From an uncultured Candidatus Melainabacteria bacterium (GTDB lineage: Bacteria > Cyanobacteriota > Vampirovibrionia > Gastranaerophilales > Gastranaerophilaceae): DNA of 64,000 bases. The translations under genes were made by a program, and so were the position numbers. Shown piece by piece: positions 51,923 through 60,213 of this stretch (position 1 is the stretch's first letter; each line of letters opens with the position of its first letter). The stretch lies in assembly GCA_934726055.1 (NCBI GenBank), contig CAKVCZ010000003.1, positions 81,702 to 145,701 of the forward strand, in the 5' to 3' direction. The notes beneath the pieces were generated by a model that was not told where the DNA came from, ran no database searches, and saw only the letters and a program-made list of their open reading frames with translations.

Positions 51923-51928
51923 ATTGTA
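51923..51928 (-). promoter_or_regulatory. -10 element placed for a leaderless TPR-gene transcript
   Basis: TACAAT on the minus strand, 6 nt (ATAAAC) before the ATG, no Shine-Dalgarno. In the same 55-bp divergent gap a plus-strand TATAAT (51929-51936 region) can serve ruvA. Confidence 0.35.
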
Positions 51929-51971
51929 GTATAATAATAAGAAAAAGAACATAAAATTTTGAGGATTGTAA

Positions 51972-52577
51972 ATGTTTGATTATATAAAAGGTGAATTAGT
52001 TGCAAAAAACAAAAATTTTAAAGCAAGTTATTTTACGGTTGAAGTCGGTGGTATTGGGTATTTATTGGAAGTTTCATCTTCCGATTATGATAAAAAAAAT
52101 ATAAAAGATGAGATAAAAATTTATACAGTTTTGATTCATAGAGAAGATTCTATGAGTTTGTGCGGATTTTTAAGTAAAGAAGCCAGAGATATATTCAATA
52201 TTTTAACTTCAGTTTCAGGAATTGGTTCAAAAATGGCACTGGGACTGCTTGATGAATTTGATGTAAGTGATTTGATTTGTGCGGTTGTGAATGAAAATTC
52301 AAAAGAATTAACACGTGCAAAAGGTGTTGGATTAAAATTGGCTCAAAAAATAATTTTGGAACTAAAGGATAAATTAATTTCCTTTAATCCAAATGTAAAA
52401 ATAACAGATTCTAATGTTGTGCCGGATGAATTGGCAGATATACAAAATATACTTTTATCATTAGGATATGAAAATGAAGAAATAGCAAAGGCAATAAAGC
52501 AAGTTTCTTCACAAGGTACGAAAGTGCAAGATAACGAAGAATTTTTGCGTAAAACGTTACAGATTCTTTCAATGTAA
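51972..52577 (+). CDS. ruvA: Holliday junction branch migration protein RuvA
   Basis: Binds four-way junctions and loads RuvB. 201 residues: OB domain at 1-63 (MFDYIKGELVAKN, YLLEVSSSDY), two helix-hairpin-helix motifs (TSVSGIGSKMALGLL near 78 and AKGVGLKLAQKIILEL near 116) and the C-terminal RuvB-binding three-helix domain (ILLSLGYENEEIAKAI near 160). GAGG lies 7 nt before the ATG. ruvB and ruvC are not in the window. Confidence 0.95.
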   Translation: MFDYIKGELVAKNKNFKASYFTVEVGGIGYLLEVSSSDYDKKNIKDEIKIYTVLIHREDSMSLCGFLSKEARDIFNILTSVSGIGSKMALGLLDEFDVSDLICAVVNENSKELTRAKGVGLKLAQKIILELKDKLISFNPNVKITDSNVVPDELADIQNILLSLGYENEEIAKAIKQVSSQGTKVQDNEEFLRKTLQILSM

Positions 52578-52711
52578 AACATGTAAAGCCTTGTGTAACA
52601 ATCATTTTAGAATTGTAAAGTTTTTTTAAAATATATTCCGGCATGTAGCAAAAAAAGTTTTTTAGAATTGTTGATATACATGTAGGTTTATAGTATAGGT
52701 GTTTATATATA

Positions 52712-54214
52712 ATGATTAATCCGGTAATGAGTCCAGTTGCTCCAAAGACAACAAGAACAAGTATTTTTTACATCAATGATTTACACGGGCAAACAATGAA
52801 GATGGAGAAAATTTACAATGCATCTAAATGCTTTGATCAATTTGTTCCATCACAACCGACAGATAAATTAAAATTATCTTCAGGTGATATTTTATTAGGT
52901 TCAAACAAAAAACCTAATGTTATTGCTTCAAAATTTATGGAATTAATCGGAATTACAGCAACAGCAATTGGAAATCACGAATGTGATGGTGATCCAAAAC
53001 AACTATACGATTTAACTAAAGACAAAAGTTATAAAATGTTAGGATTAAACGTTAAAGTTGACGAAAAAAATCCTATGAGCAAACGTATCGAAAAATCTTA
53101 TATTGAAGAAAAGAACGGTACAAAATACGGTATTATCGGTTTAATGCCACCTGATTTAAAAACAAGAATTGCAAACGTAAAAGATTACGAAGATTTTCAA
53201 GTAGATGACTTTGATAAAACAATTAAAGATGTTCAAGAAGAAGTTAATAAATTGCAAGAACAAGGTGTAAACAAAATCATTGTTGTTTCACACGCAGGTA
53301 ATGCAAATGAAAAAAGATTAGCACAAGAAACATCAGGTATTGACGTAATCTTGGGCGGACATTCTCACGAACTTATTAAAGATATTAAAGAAGGTGAAAA
53401 CCTATTATACGGCAAAGATGGAAATCCGGTAGTTATTACACAAGCCGGAAAAGATGCTGATAATGTTGGGGTTTTGAATTTAGAATTTGATGAAAATGGT
53501 GTTATTATAAAAGCACAAAACAACGTAACTCCAACAAAGAAAATGAGAAGAAACATGATAATGACTTTCTTTTCAGAATTATTCTTAGGAAAACCTGAAG
53601 TTGTTGGAACAATAAAAGATGCTGATCCTGAACCTGCTGACAGATTGGGATGTGAAAACCCTCATGCTGACTTTGTTGCAGATTCAATGAAAGAATTTAC
53701 AGGTGCAGAAATGGCAATATTAGGTTCTGCAAACTTGAGAAATACATTTGACAAAGGCGAAATTAATTCAAGAGATATTTCAAGCATTGTTCCATTCAAA
53801 AATGGTATGGTTGTAGCACCTTTGAGTGAAAAAACTTTAGTTGAAGCATTAAAATTCGGAGCTCATTCATTAGTTAGCCCTGGAACAAAACCTGGTATTT
53901 TACAAGTTTCAGGCTTAAACTACAAAATGAATAAAGCAGGTGAATTACTTTCTGCTGAATATGTTGATAAAAACGGTAACAAACAAGCTTTAGATATTAA
54001 TAATCCAAGTGAAGATAAAACTTTCAGAGTTGCACTAGATACTTATTATGCAAACGGTCGTGATGGTTTTACAATGTTAAAGTCAATGGACAAAGTAGAA
54101 CAAACATTTGAAGAAGACAAAGACAAAATGGTTATGGCTCGCATTAAGAAACTTACTGCTGAAGGCAAAGATATTAATGTAAAAGTTGATAACAGAATTC
54201 AAATCGTTGATTAA
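52712..54214 (+). CDS. UshA/CpdB-type 5'-nucleotidase-like metallophosphatase without signal peptide
   Basis: 500 residues. Metallophosphatase domain: INDLHGQ near 22-28, GNHECDGD near 90, VSHAG near 195 and GGHSHE near 218. C-terminal 5'-nucleotidase substrate domain: LGSANLRNTFDKGEI near 337, SIVPFKNGMVV near 359, the YANGRDGFTML stack near 449. Characterised relatives are periplasmic or cell-wall proteins with a Sec signal; here the domain starts almost at once (MINPVMSPVAPKTTRTSIFY), with no signal peptide. Substrate is inferred as nucleotides. Monocistronic. Confidence 0.88.
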   Translation: MINPVMSPVAPKTTRTSIFYINDLHGQTMKMEKIYNASKCFDQFVPSQPTDKLKLSSGDILLGSNKKPNVIASKFMELIGITATAIGNHECDGDPKQLYDLTKDKSYKMLGLNVKVDEKNPMSKRIEKSYIEEKNGTKYGIIGLMPPDLKTRIANVKDYEDFQVDDFDKTIKDVQEEVNKLQEQGVNKIIVVSHAGNANEKRLAQETSGIDVILGGHSHELIKDIKEGENLLYGKDGNPVVITQAGKDADNVGVLNLEFDENGVIIKAQNNVTPTKKMRRNMIMTFFSELFLGKPEVVGTIKDADPEPADRLGCENPHADFVADSMKEFTGAEMAILGSANLRNTFDKGEINSRDISSIVPFKNGMVVAPLSEKTLVEALKFGAHSLVSPGTKPGILQVSGLNYKMNKAGELLSAEYVDKNGNKQALDINNPSEDKTFRVALDTYYANGRDGFTMLKSMDKVEQTFEEDKDKMVMARIKKLTAEGKDINVKVDNRIQIVD

Positions 54215-54246
54215 TAAAGATAAAAGATATAAAAGAGAAGTTATTT

Positions 54247-54277
54247 AAAACGAGTCTTATAAAGGCTCGTTTTTTTA
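54247..54277 (+). terminator. Terminator of the nucleotidase-like gene
   Basis: AAAACGAGTCTT and AAGGCTCGTTTT arms (G-U allowed), followed by T7. Confidence 0.85.
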
Positions 54278-54303
54278 TCGAATAATTATTTGAAGATTTT
54301 AAA

Positions 54304-54335
54304 AACAAAAAGAGTCTTTTTATCGAAAAAGACTC
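54304..54335 (-). terminator. Terminator of the gltA-like operon
   Basis: Perfect 10-bp stem GAGTCTTTTT-loop-AAAAAGACTC (54312-54335); on the minus strand it is followed by a T-rich run (54301-54311). Confidence 0.75.
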
Positions 54336-54430
54336 ATCAATATAAATAGCTGGAAGTATGAAAAAGATTTAATTTGTAATTATATTAAACCTTGTTCAAA
54401 TTAAAAAGACAATTACCTAAGCGGGTATTT

Positions 54431-55324
54431 TTAATTATACAGTGTTGTATCTTCAAGAAGCTGGATTTCAAATTGTGTATCAGCAGGTATAGTAAGGTTT
54501 TTTCCATGAGAGAACAGTGCAAATACAGGCGAGCCAATAATGTTTACTCCATAAACCGCAGCACCGCATACGTACGTAATTGGGGTTAAAATCATTGTTG
54601 GTTTATTTTTTGCGTATCTTTTAGATTTTTTGAGCATACTTTTGTAGAAATTTTTACCCGGTTGGGTATTTTGAGCAACGTTTGCCATGTATGTTCTTTT
54701 ACCTTTGATATTGTTCAAAAATACTTTTTTATGATTAGATTTTGTAATTCTTGCGTTAATATCTTGTTTTTTGCCATTAATAACAACTTGTTCAACGTTG
54801 ATAACAAGCAATCCTCCGTTACCTGTAATTTGTGGCGGGTGTGCATCGACAATTGAGGCAACAAAAGTAGTTGTTTCAGGCAGATAGAACGAGTTAGTTT
54901 TTATTGGTTTTGATATTTTAAAATATACTTTTTTCCCGATACGCATTTCATCATATAATTTTTCGCATGAGCGTACGGTTAATTTAGTTCCTTTTTCCAG
55001 AGTAATACTTTGACCTAAAGATTTTGGCTTTTGTATTTTTTGTGTATTTGATGTTGTTTGTTTAGGTGGATTTGTATTTTGTGGTGTGGAAATGGTTTTA
55101 GGGGCAGTAGTTGAAGTATTATTATTTCCTGACTTATTTTTCTTTTCGTTTTTAAGTTTGTCCGGTAAAGGTGGGAGCAGTTCATTTTCTGCTTTTTGCG
55201 GATTGTATTTTCGTCTTATATCAGAATCAACAGACGTGTCAATATCCAACACAGCGAGTGTTGGTTGACACGTCAATATAAAAATCGTTATAAAAGTTAT
55301 AAAAAACTTATTTAAGGAGTTCAT
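54431..55324 (-). CDS. Exported protein of unknown function
   Basis: 297 residues. Residues 1-24 form a Sec signal (FFITFITIFILTCQPTLA, cleavage after TLA). Residues 50-105 are a Pro/Thr/Asn/Lys-rich linker (TTAPKTISTPQNTNPPKQ). The rest is beta-rich (KVYFKISKPIKTNSFYL, FVASIVDAHPP, GGLLVINVEQVVINGKK) with a final hydrophobic stretch (YVCGAAVYGVNIIGSPVFAL) and IPADTQFEIQLLEDT. It resembles conjugal/type IV TrbI-like 'IPAGT...' beta domains only in style. Overlaps the gene upstream by 17 nt, so cotranscribed with gltA-like. Confidence 0.72.
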   Translation of the reverse strand: MNSLNKFFITFITIFILTCQPTLAVLDIDTSVDSDIRRKYNPQKAENELLPPLPDKLKNEKKNKSGNNNTSTTAPKTISTPQNTNPPKQTTSNTQKIQKPKSLGQSITLEKGTKLTVRSCEKLYDEMRIGKKVYFKISKPIKTNSFYLPETTTFVASIVDAHPPQITGNGGLLVINVEQVVINGKKQDINARITKSNHKKVFLNNIKGKRTYMANVAQNTQPGKNFYKSMLKKSKRYAKNKPTMILTPITYVCGAAVYGVNIIGSPVFALFSHGKNLTIPADTQFEIQLLEDTTLYN

Positions 55325-56678
55325 TAATAGCCTTTGCAGCTCTTTTACCTGCTCCCATAGCGTTTATGGCAGTAGATTCACCGGTTGGAGCAACGTCGCC
55401 TCCTGCAAAAATCTTTTTGATTGAAGTTTCGCCTGTTTCGCCATCAATAACAATGTAACCTTTTTTGTCTGTATTAATGTCTATGCCATCGGCTGCTGCA
55501 GATTTTTGGATAATAGGATTTGGACCTGTACCAAGAGCAACAATTACGGTATCAACATCAAGAGTTGTGTATTCTCCTGTTCCAACAGGTCTTCTTCTGC
55601 CGCTTTCATCAGGTTCACCAAGTTCCATAATTTCAAACTTCATTCCTTTTACGTATCCGTCTTCACCAAGAATTTCAACAGGAGCGTGAAGTAAATCAAA
55701 GATTACTCCTTCTTCTTTGGCATGTCTAATTTCTTCTTTTCTTGCAGGTAGTTCAGCTTCTGTTCTTCTGTAAACGATGTGAACTTCTTCAAAACCTGCT
55801 CTAAGAGATGTTCTTGCTGCATCCATTGCAACATTTCCACCGCCTATTACGGCAACTTTTTTACCAACTCTTAGAGGAGTTGGATATTTTTCGTCATTGG
55901 CATGCATTAAGTTTACACGTGTTAAAAATTCGTTAGCTGAATATACACCGTTTAGGTTTTCGCCGCTAATTCCAAGCATTTTAGGCAATCCTGCACCTGA
56001 GCAGATGAAAATTGCGTTGAAACCATCTTCTTCGAGTTGTTTTAGAGTAACAGATTTACCTACGATAACATTTTTTTCAAATTTAACACCCATTTTTTTC
56101 AATGCATCAAGTTCTCTGTCTAAAACAGTTCTTGGAAGTCTGAATGGCGGGATACCGTACCTTAAAACTCCGCCAAACTCATGTAGTGCTTCAAAAACCG
56201 TAACGTCATGACCTGCTTTTCTCAAATCAGCAGCGGCAGTAATTCCTGCACATCCTGAACCAACGATAGCAACTTTTTTACCTGTTGGTGTGATAGTTCC
56301 TTCAGCAGCTTTTGTAAGGTCGCCGACATATCTTTCTAATGCACCGATAGCAACAGATTCACCTTTGATACCCAAAACGCATTTACCTTCGCATTGTCTT
56401 TCTTGCGGGCAAACACGACCGCAAACTGATGGTAGCATGCTTGATTGACGTATGATTTCACCTGCTTTTTCAATATTATTTTCTTTTACTTCGTGAATAA
56501 ATGCAGGTATATTAATATTTACAGGACATCCTTTTACGCATTGAGGATTTTTGCAATTTAAGCATCTTGATGCCTCAAGTTTTGCCTGTTCGTTTGTCAA
56601 ATTATCCTCTACAGCCTCAAAGTTAGTTTTTCTAACCATTGGGTCTTGTTCATGTTGTCTTTGTCTTTCTGTTGCCAT
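55308..56678 (-). CDS. gltA: NADPH-dependent glutamate synthase small subunit family (GltA/NfnB-like) flavoprotein
   Basis: 456 residues from ATG 56678, where GGAG lies 8 nt upstream. N-terminal cysteine-rich Fe-S domain (CLNCKNPQCVKGCPVNI near 38-54, CGRVCPQERQCEGKC near 86-100), FAD motif VAIVGSGCAGITAAADL near 136-152, NADPH motif VAVIGGGNVAMDAARTS near 272-288 and the C-terminal FAGGDV. Such proteins pair with glutamate synthase or ferredoxin:NADP oxidoreductase partners; neither is in the window, so the electron acceptor is open. First gene of a two-gene operon with an exported protein. Confidence 0.9.
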   Translation of the reverse strand: MATERQRQHEQDPMVRKTNFEAVEDNLTNEQAKLEASRCLNCKNPQCVKGCPVNINIPAFIHEVKENNIEKAGEIIRQSSMLPSVCGRVCPQERQCEGKCVLGIKGESVAIGALERYVGDLTKAAEGTITPTGKKVAIVGSGCAGITAAADLRKAGHDVTVFEALHEFGGVLRYGIPPFRLPRTVLDRELDALKKMGVKFEKNVIVGKSVTLKQLEEDGFNAIFICSGAGLPKMLGISGENLNGVYSANEFLTRVNLMHANDEKYPTPLRVGKKVAVIGGGNVAMDAARTSLRAGFEEVHIVYRRTEAELPARKEEIRHAKEEGVIFDLLHAPVEILGEDGYVKGMKFEIMELGEPDESGRRRPVGTGEYTTLDVDTVIVALGTGPNPIIQKSAAADGIDINTDKKGYIVIDGETGETSIKKIFAGGDVAPTGESTAINAMGAGKRAAKAINELLK

Positions 56679-56755
56679 TTTCATTTCTCCCATTACTTAA
56701 TTTTAATTTTAGCTTAAAAATTCGGTATTGCAAATTTATAACAAAAAAAATAAAA

Positions 56756-56775
56756 AGTACCGATTTCTCGGTACT
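56756..56775 (-). terminator. Terminator of the 56832-57797 gene
   Basis: Perfect stem AGTACCGA and TCGGTACT with a 4-nt loop; on the minus strand it is followed by TTTTATTTTTTTT. Confidence 0.82.
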
Positions 56776-56831
56776 GAAATTTATAAGAGTGATTATGAAA
56801 ATTAATGTGTATCGTTTTATGTTTATATGTT

Positions 56832-57797
56832 TTATGCAAATGTTTTGAATGATTTATCAATATCATCCTTGATAACAGAGCTGACTGCATCCATTTCGGT
56901 CTTGATAGCATTTTCTTCTGTATCTAATTGTTTTAGACGTAATTCCAAACCTTTATCTTGAGCTTGGATAATAGATGTATTTGCGTTGATGTTAGACATT
57001 TCTTGTTCATACAAGTATGTTTGATATGTATATTCATTCATTGCATCTTCGTATGCTTCGTCATCTACAATTTGATTTGTTGTAACTGCAAAATCTTCAC
57101 CTTTATACGAGAAACTTACTACACGATTGTTCTTATCTCTTTCAATGTAACATCCATTGTAAGTGTCTTCTTTATATATTTCTACCTCACCTGCTGTATA
57201 ATATACGCAATGCTTATCCTCAGTGGAAATAAATGCTGCATCGAGTTCTGATTTTTTATAGTATTGATAAGAAGGTGCTGATTCAGTTCCAACATTTATA
57301 TAGTATAATTTATCACCACTTGATTTACATAGTGCCTCATATGCATCTTTATGTGGATCTTTATCTGGTGGAGAACCATCGTTATAATATTCTAATGTAT
57401 AAGCTTTACCTTTATATGTTTCTATTGTGTAAGTATCTGGAGACCCAGTTGTTTTAGATGTTACTTCAGAACGTTGTTTTGTAGTACAAGCAGGGAAACC
57501 AAGTTCAGTTTCAGTGTAACTGAAAGATATTGTATATGTGCCTAAAGCATCTTTTGTGATTTGTGAAACTGTTGCAACTGCACTATTGTTAGGCAATTCA
57601 AACGTATATTGAATTTTAGTAAAATCTTGCGAATTAGGAGGTGTTGGCACTGATAGTGTCAACATTTGGTTGTACAAACTTGCAGATTTATTTGCCAGAA
57701 CAGTTCTCTGTTCGTTTATCTGCTGACCTTCATATTCAATATTTGTTTTTCTCGCGGTAAGACTTAAAAATCTTGCCTGTGATGCTGCCATGCCCAT
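56832..57797 (-). CDS. Protein of unknown function with hook/filament-type helical ends
   Basis: 321 residues from ATG 57797 (AAAGG 9 nt upstream; a GTG 6 nt earlier is too near it). It starts GMAASQARFLSLTARKTNIE followed by EGQQINEQRT, a helical pattern like the N-terminal D0-type helices of flagellar axial and secreted appendage proteins. The middle, about 50-245, is beta-rich with several cysteines; the C-terminus is again coiled-coil (YLYEQEMSNINANTSIIQAQ, LELRLKQLDTEENAIKTEMD). Helical ends around a variable centre and no signal peptide suggest an exported axial-type protein; that is inference. A weak sigma-28-like sequence lies upstream at 57833-57859. Confidence 0.65.
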   Translation of the reverse strand: MGMAASQARFLSLTARKTNIEYEGQQINEQRTVLANKSASLYNQMLTLSVPTPPNSQDFTKIQYTFELPNNSAVATVSQITKDALGTYTISFSYTETELGFPACTTKQRSEVTSKTTGSPDTYTIETYKGKAYTLEYYNDGSPPDKDPHKDAYEALCKSSGDKLYYINVGTESAPSYQYYKKSELDAAFISTEDKHCVYYTAGEVEIYKEDTYNGCYIERDKNNRVVSFSYKGEDFAVTTNQIVDDEAYEDAMNEYTYQTYLYEQEMSNINANTSIIQAQDKGLELRLKQLDTEENAIKTEMDAVSSVIKDDIDKSFKTFA

Positions 57798-57832
57798 AAG
57801 CACATGCCTTTCTTTGAATATCTTTATCTGTC

Positions 57833-57859
57833 TCGTCGGTTAGTTTAATGATAGTTTTA
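57833..57859 (-). promoter_or_regulatory. Weak sigma-28-like promoter candidate
   Basis: Minus strand TAAAACTA, exactly 11 bp, ACCGACGA: about 5/8 in each half but with the right spacer, 35 bp before the start codon. Listed mainly because other unknowns of similar character have better matches. Confidence 0.25.
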
Positions 57860-58032
57860 AAAAAATCAATTATATTTCATCTATTTGATGTAAATAAATG
57901 TAAAATAATTCCTAAAATCCTTTAATAAAAAGGCTCTGTAAAGTGTATATTTTTAAATAAACAATAAATAAAATATGAATTACTAAAAACTTTTTGACTC
58001 CAAAATGTTTGTTAGATTAAATTTATATTTGT

Positions 58033-58170
58033 CAGAACAGTCCTCCGGACGAGGGAACTTTTTTAAAAAAGTTCCCCAAAAACCCAGTCCGAACTTCGTT
58101 CACTAGTCAATTGAAACGTTCAACATCAGTGTCAGCAACTTTCAAAATATAAAACAAGCTGACACTTGTT
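58033..58170. repeat. Three-hairpin dispersed repeat, copy B
   Basis: Second copy of the element at 42231-42356, same orientation. Stems: GAGGGAACTTTTTT with AAAAAAGTTCCCC, GAAC-TTC-GTTC followed by ACTAGTC, and the 8-bp GTGTCAGC/GCTGACAC pair. It lies in a 630-bp gene-free stretch (57798-58428) together with the palindrome at 58182-58287. Confidence 0.75.
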
Positions 58171-58181
58171 ATCGTTGTCTT

Positions 58182-58287
58182 GATTTTTGGGGTGAGCATA
58201 GCCTTATTTTTCGTTCAATTTGCTAGATGCAAATTTAGCACTCAAAAACGGCTATTTGCTCTTACGAGTTTCACTCTACCCAAAAAT
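58182..58287. repeat. Long imperfect palindrome with nested hairpins
   Basis: Outer arms GATTTTTGGGGTGAG (58182-58196) and CTCTACCCAAAAATC (58273-58287, near-complementary), a middle pair AGCATAGCC with GGCTATTTGCT, and a perfect inner hairpin AATTTGC-TAGAT-GCAAATT (58217-58235). The inner hairpin resembles the one at 114-132, and the flank TTGACTGTTCACT at 58299-58311 matches the repeat at the window start. An apparent 65-codon reading frame covers it but is not a convincing gene. Confidence 0.65.
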
Positions 58288-58428
58288 CGCTTGCTTACAT
58301 TGACTGTTCACTCCGTTATGGACCGGAATAATCTTAATAAAATTTTTTATAATTTTTATTTTGTTCTTCACAATTAAATATGTTTTTGATAATATTAAGT
58401 CGTATTAAAAAGAAAAGGAATGTAGTTT

Positions 58429-60213
58429 ATGCAATTAAGAATGAAAACAAACAATTGTGGCGAACTAAACTTATCAAATCTTGACGAAGAAGTTACTCTT
58501 TCTGGCTGGGTTGATTGTGTTCGCGACTTAGGCGGTATGATATTTATTGAATTAAGAGATAGAACAGGTTTCTTTCAACTTGTTTCCGATCCTCAAAAAA
58601 ATCCTGATATTCACAAAGTTTTTGAAAAGGTTAGAAGTGAATACGTTATTACCATAAAAGGTAAAGTAACAAGACGTCCGGAAGAAACTTATAACGACAA
58701 ATTACCGACAGGTCAGGTTGAAGTTTACCCTACTTATGTGGAAATTTTATCTGAAGCAAAACCTGTTCCATTTGTTTTGGATGACGAAAATGTTTCAGAA
58801 GATGTCAGATTAAAATATCGTTATTTAGATATCAGACGTCCAAAAATGTTTGGTAATCTTAAATTACGTCATAAAGTAGTTCAAGCTGTTAGAAATTATT
58901 TAGATGGTCAAGACTTCTTAGAAGTTGAAACACCTATTCTTATTAATACAACACCTGAAGGTGCAAGAGATTACCTTGTTCCATCTCGTGTTCAACCCGG
59001 TAAGTTCTACGCATTACCGCAATCACCTCAAATCTTTAAACAATTACTTATGGTTGGTGGTGTAGAAAGATATTACCAAGTTGCAAAATGTTTCAGAGAT
59101 GAAGACTTGCGTGCAGACAGACAACCGGAATTTACTCAAATCGACTTAGAAATGTCTTTTGTTGAACAAAAAGATATTATCGAAATGGTTGAAGGTCTTT
59201 TAGTTGAAGGCTTTAAGGCCGCAGGAGTTGAAGTTAAACCTCCATTTAAACAAATGACATGGCAAGAAGCTATGGACAGATACGGTTCTGACAAACCTGA
59301 TGTACGCTTTGACTTAGAATTGTTCGATATCGGTGATATTATTCTAAACTCAGAATTTGATATTGTTAAAAAGACTCTACAAGCCGGCGGTATCGTTCGT
59401 GGTATAAGAATTCCAAACGGTGCAAGCTATTCAAGAAAAGAAATTGACGATATTACAAAACTTGCAGTTTCTTTTGGGGCAAAAGCTTTAGCTAATATTA
59501 TTTACAACGAAGACGGAACCGCTAAATCTCCTGTATTGAAGTTTGTTACGGAAGAACAAGCTCAACAAATTAAGGAAAGAGCACAAGCAAAAGACGGTGA
59601 TATTATTTTCTTCGTTGCAGATAAACCAAAATTAGTTTATGACATTATGGGCAGATTAAGATTATACTTTGGTAAAAAGTTAAACTTAATTGATGAATCA
59701 AAACATGCTCTATTATGGATTGTTGATTTCCCAATGTTTGAATGGTCAGATGAAGAAGAACGCTTTATGGCAATGCACCATCCGTTTACATCTCCATGTT
59801 TAGACGATTTAGATAAATTGGATAACGACGATTTAGGCAATGTGAAATCAGTTGCTTACGATATTGTTTATAACGGAACAGAATTAGGTGGTGGTTCTGT
59901 AAGAATTCACTCACCTGAAGTTCAAAAGAAAATCTTCAAAGCGTTAAGATTAACAGAAGAAGATGTTCAAAAGAAATTCGGATTTATGGTAAATGCATTG
60001 CAATACGGAACTCCACCACATGCAGGTTTGGCAATTGGTTTAGACAGATGGATTGCTCTACTTTGCAAATCTGAATCAATTCGTGATGTAATGGCATTCC
60101 CTAAAAACTCAGCAGCAAAAGACTTGATGTGTGATGCTCCGACAGAAGCTGATTACAAACAACTTAGAGAATTGTACATTAAATCAACATACAATCCTGC
60201 TCAACATAAATAG
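58429..60213 (+). CDS. aspS: Aspartyl-tRNA synthetase
   Basis: Charges tRNA-Asp (possibly also tRNA-Asn). 594 residues, the bacterial type: OB anticodon domain at 1-105, class II motif 1 region, KYRYLDIRRP near 136-145, motif 2 FRDEDLRADRQPEFTQIDLE near 223-242, an inserted GAD domain at about 300-415, and motif 3 GLAIGLDRWIALL near 532. AAGGA lies about 9 nt before the ATG; a second in-frame ATG four codons later is an alternative start. No gatCAB is in the window, so discriminating and non-discriminating use cannot be told apart. Confidence 0.96.
   Translation: MQLRMKTNNCGELNLSNLDEEVTLSGWVDCVRDLGGMIFIELRDRTGFFQLVSDPQKNPDIHKVFEKVRSEYVITIKGKVTRRPEETYNDKLPTGQVEVYPTYVEILSEAKPVPFVLDDENVSEDVRLKYRYLDIRRPKMFGNLKLRHKVVQAVRNYLDGQDFLEVETPILINTTPEGARDYLVPSRVQPGKFYALPQSPQIFKQLLMVGGVERYYQVAKCFRDEDLRADRQPEFTQIDLEMSFVEQKDIIEMVEGLLVEGFKAAGVEVKPPFKQMTWQEAMDRYGSDKPDVRFDLELFDIGDIILNSEFDIVKKTLQAGGIVRGIRIPNGASYSRKEIDDITKLAVSFGAKALANIIYNEDGTAKSPVLKFVTEEQAQQIKERAQAKDGDIIFFVADKPKLVYDIMGRLRLYFGKKLNLIDESKHALLWIVDFPMFEWSDEEERFMAMHHPFTSPCLDDLDKLDNDDLGNVKSVAYDIVYNGTELGGGSVRIHSPEVQKKIFKALRLTEEDVQKKFGFMVNALQYGTPPHAGLAIGLDRWIALLCKSESIRDVMAFPKNSAAKDLMCDAPTEADYKQLRELYIKSTYNPAQHK

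Noticed and set aside
58180..58377. 65-codon plus-strand frame before aspS
   Set aside because: Covers the long palindrome at 58182-58287; the open frame is explained by repeat structure.
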